The notes below the pieces were generated by a model. It saw only the letters and a list, made by a program, of their open reading frames with translations, had not been told where the DNA came from and did not search any database. A program made the position numbers and the translations under genes. From Thalassospira lohafexi (GTDB taxonomy: Bacteria > Pseudomonadota > Alphaproteobacteria > Rhodospirillales > Thalassospiraceae): a DNA stretch of 64,000 nt. Shown piece by piece: positions 8,781 to 17,473 of the stretch. Where the stretch lies: the NCBI RefSeq assembly GCF_002844275.1, contig NZ_NXGX01000005.1:124001-188000 (forward strand), written 5' to 3'. How positions within the stretch are numbered: position 1 is the stretch's first letter; each line of letters starts with the position of its first letter.

Positions 8781-9551
8781 ATGACTTTGCTGTGCGCCCG
8801 ACTGTCACGTTGGGCTTTGTGGGAAGATACCAACGGTCAGGCCAGCCTGACCTTGCACACATCCGAAAACACGTCGGCTGTATCCCACCCGTCGGTCCAG
8901 AACGATCTGGCGCGCAGCATTAAACCCGGTTGGCGGCGGCGGCTTGACCTGTTTGGTCGCGCCGCCGCCGAAACGCTTACCCAGATGATCACACCCGCCG
9001 ACAACCCGCATATTGTTTTCTGTTCCCGGCACGGCAACATTAACCGCACGGTCAAGCTTCTCCATCAGGTCGCAACCAACGAGGCCCTGTCCCCGGCGGA
9101 TTTCAGCATGTCGGTGCATAATGCCTTTGTCGGTATTGCGTCGATCAACTGGTCGATCACCCAAAGCCACACGGCCATTGCCGCGGGCAATGACAGCCTG
9201 ATCGCCGGACTGACCGAAACCATATGTCAAATGATGGCAACGCAAAGCCCCGTTATTCTGTGCTATGTCGATTTGCCGTTACCCGACGTCTATACCAATA
9301 GTTTTGCAGAACCCCAGACCGGGGTTGCCTTTGCCATGCGCCTTGATCCCGATAAAGCCATAACCCCTGAGCCGCCGGGCATAGGCAAAGCCCTCACATT
9401 CTCATCCTGCGGAGCAGATCAGGCACAGGCCACTGCCACATCTCCATATGATCAGATCAAAAACCTGACGGCCTTTTTTACATCCCCCTCTGCCCGCCCC
9501 CTAACTCTTGGCAGCAGCACCACCGCATGGACCCTTTCGCGTCATGACTAA
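8781..9551 (+). CDS. apeC: Ketosynthase-like chain length factor (ApeC-like)
   Basis: At 256 residues this matches the short beta-ketoacyl-synthase N-terminal-like family (Ketoacyl-synt_2) found in aryl polyene loci. The conserved core is FCSRHGNINRTVKLL, then LSPADFSMSVHNAFVGIASI. No active-site cysteine in a ketosynthase context is visible, so it should act as the non-catalytic partner of a condensing ketosynthase. GGA lies upstream of the ATG, and the stop overlaps the next start by 8 bases. The order (this gene, acyltransferase, two carrier proteins, membrane protein, ligase) equals the ape locus of Escherichia coli and Xenorhabdus. Confidence 0.85.
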   Translation: MTLLCARLSRWALWEDTNGQASLTLHTSENTSAVSHPSVQNDLARSIKPGWRRRLDLFGRAAAETLTQMITPADNPHIVFCSRHGNINRTVKLLHQVATNEALSPADFSMSVHNAFVGIASINWSITQSHTAIAAGNDSLIAGLTETICQMMATQSPVILCYVDLPLPDVYTNSFAEPQTGVAFAMRLDPDKAITPEPPGIGKALTFSSCGADQAQATATSPYDQIKNLTAFFTSPSARPLTLGSSTTAWTLSRHD

Positions 9552-10380
9552 GCCTGCCTGCGCCGAAATAGTGCAAAGCACCCAACACAGGAACCTGAAC
9601 TGGTACTGGCGTCTTGTTGGCACCGGCTTGGCGTTTTCCATCTTCGGGCTGGGGGGCCTATTTATGGCTCTGACCATTTTCCCGGCCCTGATGGTGATTT
9701 TGCGCGACCGCGCAAAGCGGCGGAAATATGCCCAACTGGTGATTTGCCGAGGGTTTCGCCTGTTTGTCTGGATGCTTGATGTAATCGGCGTTGCAGAAGT
9801 CAAAACCCAGCATATAGACCGTCTGCGCAATGCCAGCGGTGTTTTGATTATCGCCAACCATCCGACCTTGCTTGATGTGGTGATGATCCTCTCGCAACTT
9901 GATCGCTGCCAATGCGTGGTTAAACATCAACTGTTTCGCAATCCGTTTTTGTTTGGAGTTGTCCGTGCTGCCGGGTTTATTCGCAATGATGACAACCCGG
10001 AAAACCTGATCACGCAGGCCCGGCAACATTTGCGCGAAGGGGCAAATATTATGATCTTCCCCGAGGGCACCCGCACACCCAGCAAAAAAAGGCTTGGAAA
10101 ATTGCAACGCGGCGTCGCAAACATTGCGATAGAGACACAAGCCGACTTGATTCCTGTGGTTGTGCACTGTAATCACGATACCTTGAAAAAAGGGGTCCCG
10201 TGGTATCGCATTCCACCGTCAAAAATTCGCTACCGACTGGACGTCGATCATCCGTTATTATTTAAAGACATTAATGATCCGGACTTGCCGCGCGCCAAAC
10301 AGTCCCGCGCCTTAACCCGGTTTATCAAAGATTACATTCTGGACAGACTTGAAAATGACTTCGCTGGAAACCGAACTTAA
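9544..10380 (+). CDS. apeD: Lysophospholipid acyltransferase family protein (ApeD-like)
   Basis: This 278-residue PlsC-like protein has the HX4D motif (NHPTLLD) and the FPEGTR motif that define glycerol-phosphate acyltransferases. A hydrophobic segment near the N-terminus (residues ~25-50) suggests membrane attachment. In aryl polyene loci this enzyme is thought to help build the lipid to which the polyene is linked. The frame is open further upstream, but the ATG at 9544 overlaps the previous stop in the usual coupled way. It overlaps the first carrier protein gene by 26 bases. Confidence 0.88.
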   Translation: MTKPACAEIVQSTQHRNLNWYWRLVGTGLAFSIFGLGGLFMALTIFPALMVILRDRAKRRKYAQLVICRGFRLFVWMLDVIGVAEVKTQHIDRLRNASGVLIIANHPTLLDVVMILSQLDRCQCVVKHQLFRNPFLFGVVRAAGFIRNDDNPENLITQARQHLREGANIMIFPEGTRTPSKKRLGKLQRGVANIAIETQADLIPVVVHCNHDTLKKGVPWYRIPPSKIRYRLDVDHPLLFKDINDPDLPRAKQSRALTRFIKDYILDRLENDFAGNRT

Positions 10381-10618
10381 AGCCTTCATCATAGAAACCC
10401 TCAATCTCGAAGATGTTGACGTCAACGATATCGACAGCGAAGAAGCCTTGTTCGTTGACGGTTTGGGGCTGGATTCAATTGATGCCCTTGAACTGGGGGT
10501 TGCCCTTCAAAAGAAGTATGATGTGCGCATTGATGCCAAGGATGAAAACGTCAAAACCCATTTTGCGTCCGTCCGTAATCTTGCGAACTTTATTCAGGCA
10601 TCGGGGAAACAGGTCTAG
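10355..10618 (+). CDS. apeE: Acyl carrier protein 1 (ApeE-like)
   Basis: This 87-residue acidic four-helix carrier has the phosphopantetheine motif GLDSIDALEL; the Ser accepts the cofactor. It would hold the aryl starter or the growing polyene. A TTG two codons earlier (10349) is also possible, but the ATG at 10355 is preferred. It overlaps the acyltransferase gene and lies 2 bases before the second carrier gene. Confidence 0.9.
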   Translation: MTSLETELKAFIIETLNLEDVDVNDIDSEEALFVDGLGLDSIDALELGVALQKKYDVRIDAKDENVKTHFASVRNLANFIQASGKQV

Positions 10619-10620
10619 TC

Positions 10621-10869
10621 ATGCATAGCCGCGAAGAAATCTACAACCAGTTGCATACCTACCTCGTTGACCTGTTTGAAGTCCCGGCAGAAGACATCAC
10701 CCCGGATGCGCACCTGATGGAAGACCTTGATCTTGACAGTATCGACGCCGTCGACCTCATCGTGAAGTTTCAAGAACTCACAGGCAAAAAAATTCCGGCA
10801 ACAGAATTCAAATCGGTTCGAACGGTCGATGACGTGGTCGAGAAGATTCATGCCCTGGTCAGCCCCTAA
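10621..10869 (+). CDS. apeF: Acyl carrier protein 2 (ApeF-like)
   Basis: The second carrier has 82 residues with DLDSIDAVDL around the modified Ser. It is a paralogue of the preceding gene, but the two differ enough (LELGVAL versus VDLIVKF after the Ser) to suggest separate tasks, such as starter loading versus chain extension, as reported for the two aryl polyene carriers. Its 3' end overlaps the membrane protein gene by 20 bases. Confidence 0.9.
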   Translation: MHSREEIYNQLHTYLVDLFEVPAEDITPDAHLMEDLDLDSIDAVDLIVKFQELTGKKIPATEFKSVRTVDDVVEKIHALVSP

Positions 10870-11455
10870 CCGCATCGCTACAATCGTCCTGTCAGTGCTG
10901 GGTATCGGCTATCCGGTGCTGGTCTATTTTGGACTATCGTCGTTCTCGCCGCGCGTTATCCTGTTTTTGCTTTTGGCCGCCGTTGTAGTTCGCGCCATTT
11001 TGTATCTGATCAACCGTAAATATGCGCAAGCCGGGTTGGCCTTGCTGGTCGCTGCAATCCTGTCGGTCGCTGGCATTGCAAGTGAACTGGTTGCCATCCG
11101 CTTTTACCCGGTCATTGTTGCTGGCTCCCTTGCGGCGGTCTTTACCGTCTCGCTGTTTTCGGGCATGCCGATCATTGAGCGGTTTGCCCGCATGCGGTCG
11201 GCAGAACTAGATGGCTTTGCCCGTGCCTATACCCGCAAGCTAACCAAGGTCTGGATCGGGTTTTTCATTGCGAATGGGCTTATTGCCGGATGGACGGCCC
11301 TTTATGCCAGTCTGGAAACATGGACGCTCTATAACGGGCTGATATCCTATGTTCTGATCGGCATTTTGTTTGTTGGTGAATGGCCCGTGCGTCGGTTTCT
11401 GCGCGCCCGTCACGACCGTCACACCCAAAACCGTCCCCGTCAGGAACCGGTATGA
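10850..11455 (+). CDS. apeG: Polytopic membrane protein (ApeG-like, COG4648)
   Basis: The 201-residue protein has several hydrophobic segments (roughly residues 10-30, 35-50, 55-75, 80-100, 140-160 and 170-185). It fits the COG4648 membrane protein that sits between the carrier and ligase genes in aryl polyene loci. Its biochemical role is not known. I placed the start at the ATG at 10850 (GAGAAG upstream) instead of the earlier ATG at 10829, which lies deep in the carrier gene. The stop overlaps the next ATG by 4 bases. Confidence 0.82.
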   Translation: MPWSAPNRIATIVLSVLGIGYPVLVYFGLSSFSPRVILFLLLAAVVVRAILYLINRKYAQAGLALLVAAILSVAGIASELVAIRFYPVIVAGSLAAVFTVSLFSGMPIIERFARMRSAELDGFARAYTRKLTKVWIGFFIANGLIAGWTALYASLETWTLYNGLISYVLIGILFVGEWPVRRFLRARHDRHTQNRPRQEPV

Positions 11456-13155
11456 GCGTTTTTTTCGAAAATCTATATGACGACAAAAACGCGCAGACGC
11501 CCCTGTGTCTGGAAAACGGCGTGACCTATTGCGTTACGGATATCGTTCGCGACATTGATCATTTGGCTGCGTCCATCTCGACCGGGCAACGCATCGCAAT
11601 TTACTGCCAATCCGCACGCCGGTTTCTGATTGCGCTTGCCGCGATCTGGCGCAGTGGCGGTACAGCCATCCTGCCCGCAACCGACAAACCCGGTTACCTT
11701 GATGAGATCAATCAGCAGTTCGATTTGTATCTTGATGATGATGCCATTAATGCCCGTCTGACACGCGATGCGAAGGTTTCCGCCTTTGACATGCGGTTAC
11801 CAACCAGCACCGCATGCGCGGCCATCTTCTTTACATCAGGGTCGAGCGGACAGCCCAAGCCTGTCATAAAATCACTCGCCCAGATCGAAGACGAAATTCA
11901 AACCCAAATTCCCCTTTGGCACCCCATAATGCCACAGGGTGCCCGCATGATCGGGCTGGTGTCGCATCAACATATTTACGGTCTGATCTTTCGCATCATC
12001 TGGCCTGTCATCACCAAACAGACCTTTAGTGCAGACCCAACGCCGTTCTGGGACATGATCATTCCTGACATGGCACGGGGTGATGTTTTGATCACAAGTC
12101 CCGCCCAGCTAAAAAACTTGCATCCCGATCTTGAGACTGCACCGCGTCCGTCGCTGGTTCTGTCATCGGGCGGGCCGCTTGATCTTGCCACTGCACAGGA
12201 AGCCACCCGCGTTCTGGCCATTTGTCCGACCGAGATTTATGGCAGCACGGAAACCGGCGGGATCGCATGGCGTCAACAAACCGGGCCATCGTCTGCATGG
12301 ACCCCATTACCCGGCCTGCAAACCAGCCTTAATGATGCAGGATGCCTGCGCGTTTGCGCCCGTCATATTGCCGGGGATGACTGGTATCAAACCGAAGACC
12401 GCGCAACAATTGACAGTGATACCGGATGTTTCACCCTGCATGGTCGTGCCGACCGGGTGGTGAAGGTCGAAGGCAAACGCATATCCCTTGGCGCGGTTGA
12501 ACAACATCTCCGCCAAAGCGATCTGGTTCAAGACGCCGTTGCCTTACTAGCCGACGAAAATGATCGCCGCTTGGCGGTTGTCGCGGTCCTGACCGAACCC
12601 GGCAAGGATCACTTGCAAAAACGCGGCCCATTTCGCATGGGCCGGTTGCTGCGCCGTGAAGTTGCCCGATTTGAAGACGACGCAGCACTGCCGCAACGCT
12701 GGCGCTTTGTCGACCAACTCCCGACCGACAGTCAGGGCAAACGCCCCTTGCATCTTTTGCGCGCCCTTTTCACCAAAAATGCCGATCTTGGGCCGGTCAT
12801 TCATAGCCAAACCCGTGATGGGCAAAAGGCCATTCTTGGCTTAACCCTTCGTCGCGATATGACCTGTTTTCAGGGACATTTTCCAGATCATCCGATCCTT
12901 CCCGGTGTTGTTCAACTGCACTGGGTGGTTCAAACCGCCGCCACCCTTTTTGGCAGCTCGAACACGGTCGGCGAGGTCAGCCAGCTTAAGTTCCGCCGAC
13001 CAATATCGCCCGAGGACGATCTTAAACTTGATCTTGATTTTGATGCCACCGGGCCAAAGGTGCGATTTAGCTATCATTCCGACGCGGTTGGCGTTCATAG
13101 CTCCGGTACAGTCAAGTTTCGCATCGCCAGCCAGGATCAGGAAACCGCACCGTGA
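11452..13155 (+). CDS. apeH: Aryl/acyl AMP-ligase fused to a hotdog dehydratase (ApeH-ApeI)
   Basis: Residues ~1-440 are an AMP-forming ligase: P-loop-like FFTSGSSGQPKP, YGSTETGG, YQTEDRA and GRADRVVKVEGKRISL. It should activate an aromatic acid and load it onto the carrier. Residues ~460-567 form a FabA/FabZ-like hotdog with FQGHFPDHPILPGVVQ, whose His is the dehydratase general base. The domains correspond to ApeH and ApeI, separate genes in the E. coli locus as I recall it, and are joined here in one 567-residue chain. The ATG at 11452 overlaps the previous stop (ATGA) with GGAAC upstream; the open frame further 5' is not used. Confidence 0.88.
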   Translation: MSVFFENLYDDKNAQTPLCLENGVTYCVTDIVRDIDHLAASISTGQRIAIYCQSARRFLIALAAIWRSGGTAILPATDKPGYLDEINQQFDLYLDDDAINARLTRDAKVSAFDMRLPTSTACAAIFFTSGSSGQPKPVIKSLAQIEDEIQTQIPLWHPIMPQGARMIGLVSHQHIYGLIFRIIWPVITKQTFSADPTPFWDMIIPDMARGDVLITSPAQLKNLHPDLETAPRPSLVLSSGGPLDLATAQEATRVLAICPTEIYGSTETGGIAWRQQTGPSSAWTPLPGLQTSLNDAGCLRVCARHIAGDDWYQTEDRATIDSDTGCFTLHGRADRVVKVEGKRISLGAVEQHLRQSDLVQDAVALLADENDRRLAVVAVLTEPGKDHLQKRGPFRMGRLLRREVARFEDDAALPQRWRFVDQLPTDSQGKRPLHLLRALFTKNADLGPVIHSQTRDGQKAILGLTLRRDMTCFQGHFPDHPILPGVVQLHWVVQTAATLFGSSNTVGEVSQLKFRRPISPEDDLKLDLDFDATGPKVRFSYHSDAVGVHSSGTVKFRIASQDQETAP

Positions 13156-14837
13156 AAATATGCGCCCTGATCCCGACCCATAACCACCATCAGGTTTTGG
13201 CCGATGTTGTTGAGCGCGTACGCACCCATGACCTGCATGTGTTCATCATTGATGATGGCTCCGACATTGCGACCGAACAAAAAGTCCAATCCCTGCACGA
13301 TCCGGAAAACGGGGTAACCTGCCACCGCTTGGCAATCAACAGCGGCAAGGGTGTTGCCGTCATGCAGGGGATGGCACATGCCAGTGCGGCGGGATTTACC
13401 CATGCGGTTCAGATTGATGCCGATGGTCAACACGACCTCGAGCAGCTTTCGGAAATGCTGACACAGGCCCGCCGCCATCCAAACGCGCTGATCACGGGCC
13501 TTCCGATCTATGACGACACCATCCCATTGGGTCGAAAAATCGGCCGTTGGGTCACCCATGTCTGGGTCTGGATCGAAACATTGTCGACCACCATCCGCGA
13601 CAGCATGTGCGGGTTTCGCGTCTATCCGGTCGAGCAAAGCCTCGCGGTTTGGCACGACGAAGGTGCGGGTAACAAAATGGATTTCGACACCGAACTGATG
13701 GTGCGGATGTATTGGCGCGGGGTTCCCATCATTCATATGCCGACAAAGGTCACCTACCCCGAAGGCAATACGTCAAACTTTCGCATGTTCGAAGATAACC
13801 TTCTGATCAGTGCGATGCACACAAGGCTGGTGTTTGGTATGCTTGGCCGCCTGCCCGGCTTTATCTGGCGCGGTGGAAAATTTGCCAAGCCCAGCACAGA
13901 TGCCTCAAACCATTGGTCCGAAATCGACGAGCGCGGCATGTATTTTGGCGTGCGGTTTCTTGGCTGGGTTTACCGCATTGCCGGACGGCAGGTTTGCCTT
14001 GCCATCATGCTCCCCGTCATTACTTATTTTTATCTTACCGGCGGCATTGCACGGCGGGCATCGCGTGCCTTTCTGACCCGCGCACACCAAAATGGTGCAC
14101 CCGTTACTCCCACCCGTTGGAACAGCTTCCGTCATTTCCTGCGCTTTGGCGAAAGTGCGCTTGATAAAATTGCCGCATGGTGTGGCGAGCTAAAAATAGA
14201 TGATCTCGAATTGCCCGACGACGCCGACAATCTGTTTGCCTATATGCCCCGTGATCAGGCCGCAGTGCTGCTGGTATCGCATTTTGGCAATATGGAACTG
14301 GTGCGTGCCATTGCCAGCCGCGACCGCGATTTCCGCGTCAATGTCTTGCTACATCAAAAAAATGCCGCCCGGTTTGGCCGCGTGCTGCAAAAACTGGCCC
14401 CGGAAAGTCAGGTTGACCTGATCGAGGTCACCGATATCGGCCCCGATACCGCCATCATGCTGCGCGAACGGGTTGAACGTGGAGAATGGATTGTCATTGC
14501 CGCTGACCGGGTTGCGATTGGCGCACGCGATAAGTTCGTCTCGGTTCCCTTCCTTGGTGAAGATGCCAATTTCCCGCAAGGACCATTTGTTCTGGCGTAT
14601 CTGCTACAATGCCCGGTCTATATGGCGGCGGCCTGGCGCACGGGAAAACGATTTAAAATCGAATGGCAAAAACTGGCCGACAGCTTGACCCTGCCGCGCA
14701 AGAACCGAACCGATGCCATCGCAGGCTACGCCAGCCAATATGCGCAATGGCTTGAAAAGATAGTTGTTACTGAACCGCTGCAATGGTTCAATTTCCATGA
14801 CTTCTGGGCAAAGAAAAAGGACGGTGATGACCGATAA
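13152..14837 (+). CDS. apeJ: Glycosyltransferase family 2 / LPLAT acyltransferase fusion (ApeJ-like)
   Basis: The first ~240 of 561 residues are a GT2 domain: ALIPTHNHHQVL, a VFIIDDGSD nucleotide-binding stretch, QIDADGQHD as the DxD-like site, and MDFDTELMVR. After a hydrophobic link (residues ~275-300) comes a lipid A biosynthesis-type acyltransferase domain with VSHFGNMELV (HX4E) and the later block IVIAADRVAIG. The pairing is typical of ApeJ and suggests transfer of a sugar and an acyl chain when the polyene is lipidated. The start is GTG overlapping the previous stop as GTGA. Confidence 0.87.
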   Translation: MKICALIPTHNHHQVLADVVERVRTHDLHVFIIDDGSDIATEQKVQSLHDPENGVTCHRLAINSGKGVAVMQGMAHASAAGFTHAVQIDADGQHDLEQLSEMLTQARRHPNALITGLPIYDDTIPLGRKIGRWVTHVWVWIETLSTTIRDSMCGFRVYPVEQSLAVWHDEGAGNKMDFDTELMVRMYWRGVPIIHMPTKVTYPEGNTSNFRMFEDNLLISAMHTRLVFGMLGRLPGFIWRGGKFAKPSTDASNHWSEIDERGMYFGVRFLGWVYRIAGRQVCLAIMLPVITYFYLTGGIARRASRAFLTRAHQNGAPVTPTRWNSFRHFLRFGESALDKIAAWCGELKIDDLELPDDADNLFAYMPRDQAAVLLVSHFGNMELVRAIASRDRDFRVNVLLHQKNAARFGRVLQKLAPESQVDLIEVTDIGPDTAIMLRERVERGEWIVIAADRVAIGARDKFVSVPFLGEDANFPQGPFVLAYLLQCPVYMAAAWRTGKRFKIEWQKLADSLTLPRKNRTDAIAGYASQYAQWLEKIVVTEPLQWFNFHDFWAKKKDGDDR

Positions 14838-16389
14838 CCGCATCAATGTAATCTTTGGCGAAAACGATCTTACGGTCGAAGATGTCATTGCCCTGTCCGA
14901 ACAACGCGCCCAGCCTGTGCTGTCAGGGGATCGCGATTTTCGCGCCCGCATTCAAAAGGGTGCTGATTTCCTGGATCAGCAACTGCGCGACAAGGGCCAT
15001 ATTTACGGTGTGACCACCGGCTATGGTGATTCTGTTTCACGCCGCGTGCCACCCGAACTGGTTGCGGAACTACCACTTCATCTGAGCCGCTTTCACGGCT
15101 GTGGGCTCGGCGATATTCTTGGCCCCGAACAGGCACGCGCCGTTTTGGCCGTGCGTCTGGCATCGCTTTGCACCGGCTATTCCGGTGTCAGTGTCGACTT
15201 GCTCAATCAACTGGCAAACCTGCTTGCCCATGACATTACCCCGCTGATCCCCGAAGAAGGATCGGTTGGTGCCAGCGGCGATTTAACCCCGCTTTCCTAT
15301 GTTGCTGCGGCCTTGATCGGCGAACGTGACGTTCTTTATCGCGGTCAGAAAACATCCGCTCAAGACGCCTTGGCAACCGCCGGATTAACCCCACTGACCT
15401 TGCGCCCCAAAGAGGCGCTTGCCATCATGAACGGCACGGCCGTGATGACCGCGTTGATGTGTCAGGCCTTTGTCCGTGCCAATTATCTGTGTAAACTGAC
15501 ATCGCGTATTACCGCCCTTGCCAGCATGGGGTTACTTGGCAATCCCGCCCATTTCGACAAGCGTCTTTTTGCCGCCAAACCCCACCCCGGACAGGCCCAA
15601 ATCGCCGCATGGATCGAAGACGATCTGTCATCACTGGGCGATGACTATCAACCAGCCCGGCTTCAGGATCGCTATTCGCTACGCTGCGCACCGCATGTGA
15701 TCGGGGTTCTGGCCGACATGATGCAGACCTTCCGCAAAACGCTCGAAATTGAGCTCAATAGTGCCAATGACAACCCGCTTCTGGATGTCACGGAAAACAC
15801 AATCCTGCACGGCGGGCATTTCTATGGTGGGCATGTCGCCTTTGTGGCCGATGGCATGAAAACGCTGGTGGCCAATCTGGCTGATTTGATGGATCGCCAG
15901 ATGGCGCTTCTGGTCGATACCAAATTCAACCATGGTCTGGCATCGAACCTTTCGGGGGCTGATCCCGACCGCGCATCGATTAATCACGGACTTAAGGCCG
16001 TGCAAATCGGCGCGTCCGCCTGGACGGCCGAGGCATTGAAACAAACCATGCCCGCCAGTGTTTTTTCGCGTTCCACCGAATGTCACAATCAGGACAAGGT
16101 CAGCATGGGCACGATTGCCGCACGCGATTGCCTGCGCGTCCTGCAACTGACCGAACAGGTCGTGGCGGCAAACCTTTTGGCGGTTGGTCAGGCCATCGCG
16201 TTGCGCGAAAAATCTGGTGAATTAACCAAGGAACAACTCGGCCCCAAGGTTTCGGCCTTTATCGACAACCTAAAGGAAGACATTCCTTTCATCGCCGAAG
16301 ACCAACCGCTTGAAGGCACCTTGCGCCTTCTGGTGTCGCGCATTCAGAACCGCCACTGGGCGCTCTATGATGAAGAAATCGCATCATGA
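14827..16389 (+). CDS. Aromatic amino acid ammonia-lyase (HAL/TAL/PAL family)
   Basis: The 520-residue protein has the Ala149-Ser150-Gly151 triad in GSVGASGDLTPLSY that cyclises to the MIO cofactor. It also has the family blocks YGVTTGYGD, NSANDNPL and CHNQDKVSMGT. The enzyme eliminates ammonia from an aromatic amino acid to give a cinnamic or coumaric acid, the expected starter for the neighbouring ligase. At the substrate-selectivity site it reads Phe89-His90 (RFHGCGLG), which is neither the Ser-His of histidine lyases nor the His-Leu of known bacterial tyrosine lyases, so the substrate is uncertain. The start at 14827 overlaps apeJ and was chosen over an upstream ATG. Confidence 0.87.
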   Translation: MTDNRINVIFGENDLTVEDVIALSEQRAQPVLSGDRDFRARIQKGADFLDQQLRDKGHIYGVTTGYGDSVSRRVPPELVAELPLHLSRFHGCGLGDILGPEQARAVLAVRLASLCTGYSGVSVDLLNQLANLLAHDITPLIPEEGSVGASGDLTPLSYVAAALIGERDVLYRGQKTSAQDALATAGLTPLTLRPKEALAIMNGTAVMTALMCQAFVRANYLCKLTSRITALASMGLLGNPAHFDKRLFAAKPHPGQAQIAAWIEDDLSSLGDDYQPARLQDRYSLRCAPHVIGVLADMMQTFRKTLEIELNSANDNPLLDVTENTILHGGHFYGGHVAFVADGMKTLVANLADLMDRQMALLVDTKFNHGLASNLSGADPDRASINHGLKAVQIGASAWTAEALKQTMPASVFSRSTECHNQDKVSMGTIAARDCLRVLQLTEQVVAANLLAVGQAIALREKSGELTKEQLGPKVSAFIDNLKEDIPFIAEDQPLEGTLRLLVSRIQNRHWALYDEEIAS

Positions 16390-16796
16390 TCAGTGCATCT
16401 GTCACCGAAACGATCCAGTTTTATCATCTTGATCCGATGAATGTCGTCTGGCATGGCAACTACGTGCAGTTCTTTGAAAATGCGCGCTGTGCGCTTTTGG
16501 AAAAGATTGACTACAACTATCCGCAAATGGATGCATCGGGCTATGTCTGGCCGATTGTTGACATGCGGGTCAAATATGTTGGCCCGTGCACCTTTGGGCA
16601 AAAAATCACCATCACAGCAACCTTACGCGAATTCGAAAATCGCCTGAAAATTGATTATCTGATCACGGATGCAAAAACCGGCACCAAACTGACCAAGGGC
16701 TTTACCATTCAGGTCGCCGTGGAAAAAGACACCGGCGAAATGCTGTTTCGCAGTCCCGACTTCCTGATTGAGAGGCTGGAGGCCATGACGCAATGA
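16386..16796 (+). CDS. apeK: Acyl-CoA thioesterase, 4HBT hotdog (ApeK-like)
   Basis: The 136-residue single hotdog domain of the YbgC/4HBT class has HLDPMNVVWHGNYVQFFENAR, where the Asp is the catalytic acid. It may release a finished or stalled polyene acyl chain from a carrier. It begins with ATGA overlapping the ammonia-lyase stop, and its end overlaps the LolA-like gene by 4 bases. Confidence 0.87.
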   Translation: MISASVTETIQFYHLDPMNVVWHGNYVQFFENARCALLEKIDYNYPQMDASGYVWPIVDMRVKYVGPCTFGQKITITATLREFENRLKIDYLITDAKTGTKLTKGFTIQVAVEKDTGEMLFRSPDFLIERLEAMTQ

Positions 16797-17473
16797 CCCA
16801 CCGCTGGTTTGCATCATTGGCAGTATCCGCCTTGACCCTGTTCCTAGTCGCAATGCTGTCGGTAATTCCAGCACGCGCCGACGGAACCGCGCCCAAGGCA
16901 GATTTGCCGTCCGCCGCCACGCCGACCCCGATCAGCGATCAGCAATATCTGACCGGCAGCTTCACCCTTGAACGCCATCTGGACGGCTTTGACGCCCCGC
17001 TCACCTCGACCGGTGAATTTGCCCTGTCGCCCCGCAAAGGTCTGATATGGCAAAACCTGAAACCGTTTCCCGATACCACCGTGATGAACGATCAGGGGAT
17101 CACCCGCAAACATGATGACGGCACATTTGAAACCATTGCATCTGGTGCCCGGTTTCATCAGTTCATCGCGCTGATTTCAGCCGTTCTTGCCGGAAACTGG
17201 GACCCGCTGTCTGATCAATTCACAGTAACGCCTACCAAAACCAAGACCGCACAAGACGACCCGGGCTGGCAGGTCACACTGGCGCCAAAAGACAACAATG
17301 GATTGTCCGAACAGGTCAGCCAGATCGTTATTAAGGGCGATGAGTTTGTCAGCCACGTTACCCTGCATAAATCATCGAGTGATCGCGACGAAATCACGTT
17401 GAGAAATCAAAAACGCCACGACCTGCCACTTCCCGATGATCTTGCCAATCTGCTTTCGGGAAACTCTGATTGA
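16793..17473 (+). CDS. apeL: LolA-like periplasmic lipid carrier (ApeL-like)
   Basis: The 226-residue protein has a signal peptide (residues 1-29, cleavage after ARA) and a LolA-like beta-barrel: LTGSFTLERHLDGFDAPLTSTGEF is the typical first strands, followed by LIWQNLKPFPDTTVMN. In aryl polyene loci a LolA homologue is thought to carry the lipidated pigment across the periplasm after the MMPL exporter. The stop shares one base with the next ATG. Confidence 0.86.
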   Translation: MTHRWFASLAVSALTLFLVAMLSVIPARADGTAPKADLPSAATPTPISDQQYLTGSFTLERHLDGFDAPLTSTGEFALSPRKGLIWQNLKPFPDTTVMNDQGITRKHDDGTFETIASGARFHQFIALISAVLAGNWDPLSDQFTVTPTKTKTAQDDPGWQVTLAPKDNNGLSEQVSQIVIKGDEFVSHVTLHKSSSDRDEITLRNQKRHDLPLPDDLANLLSGNSD

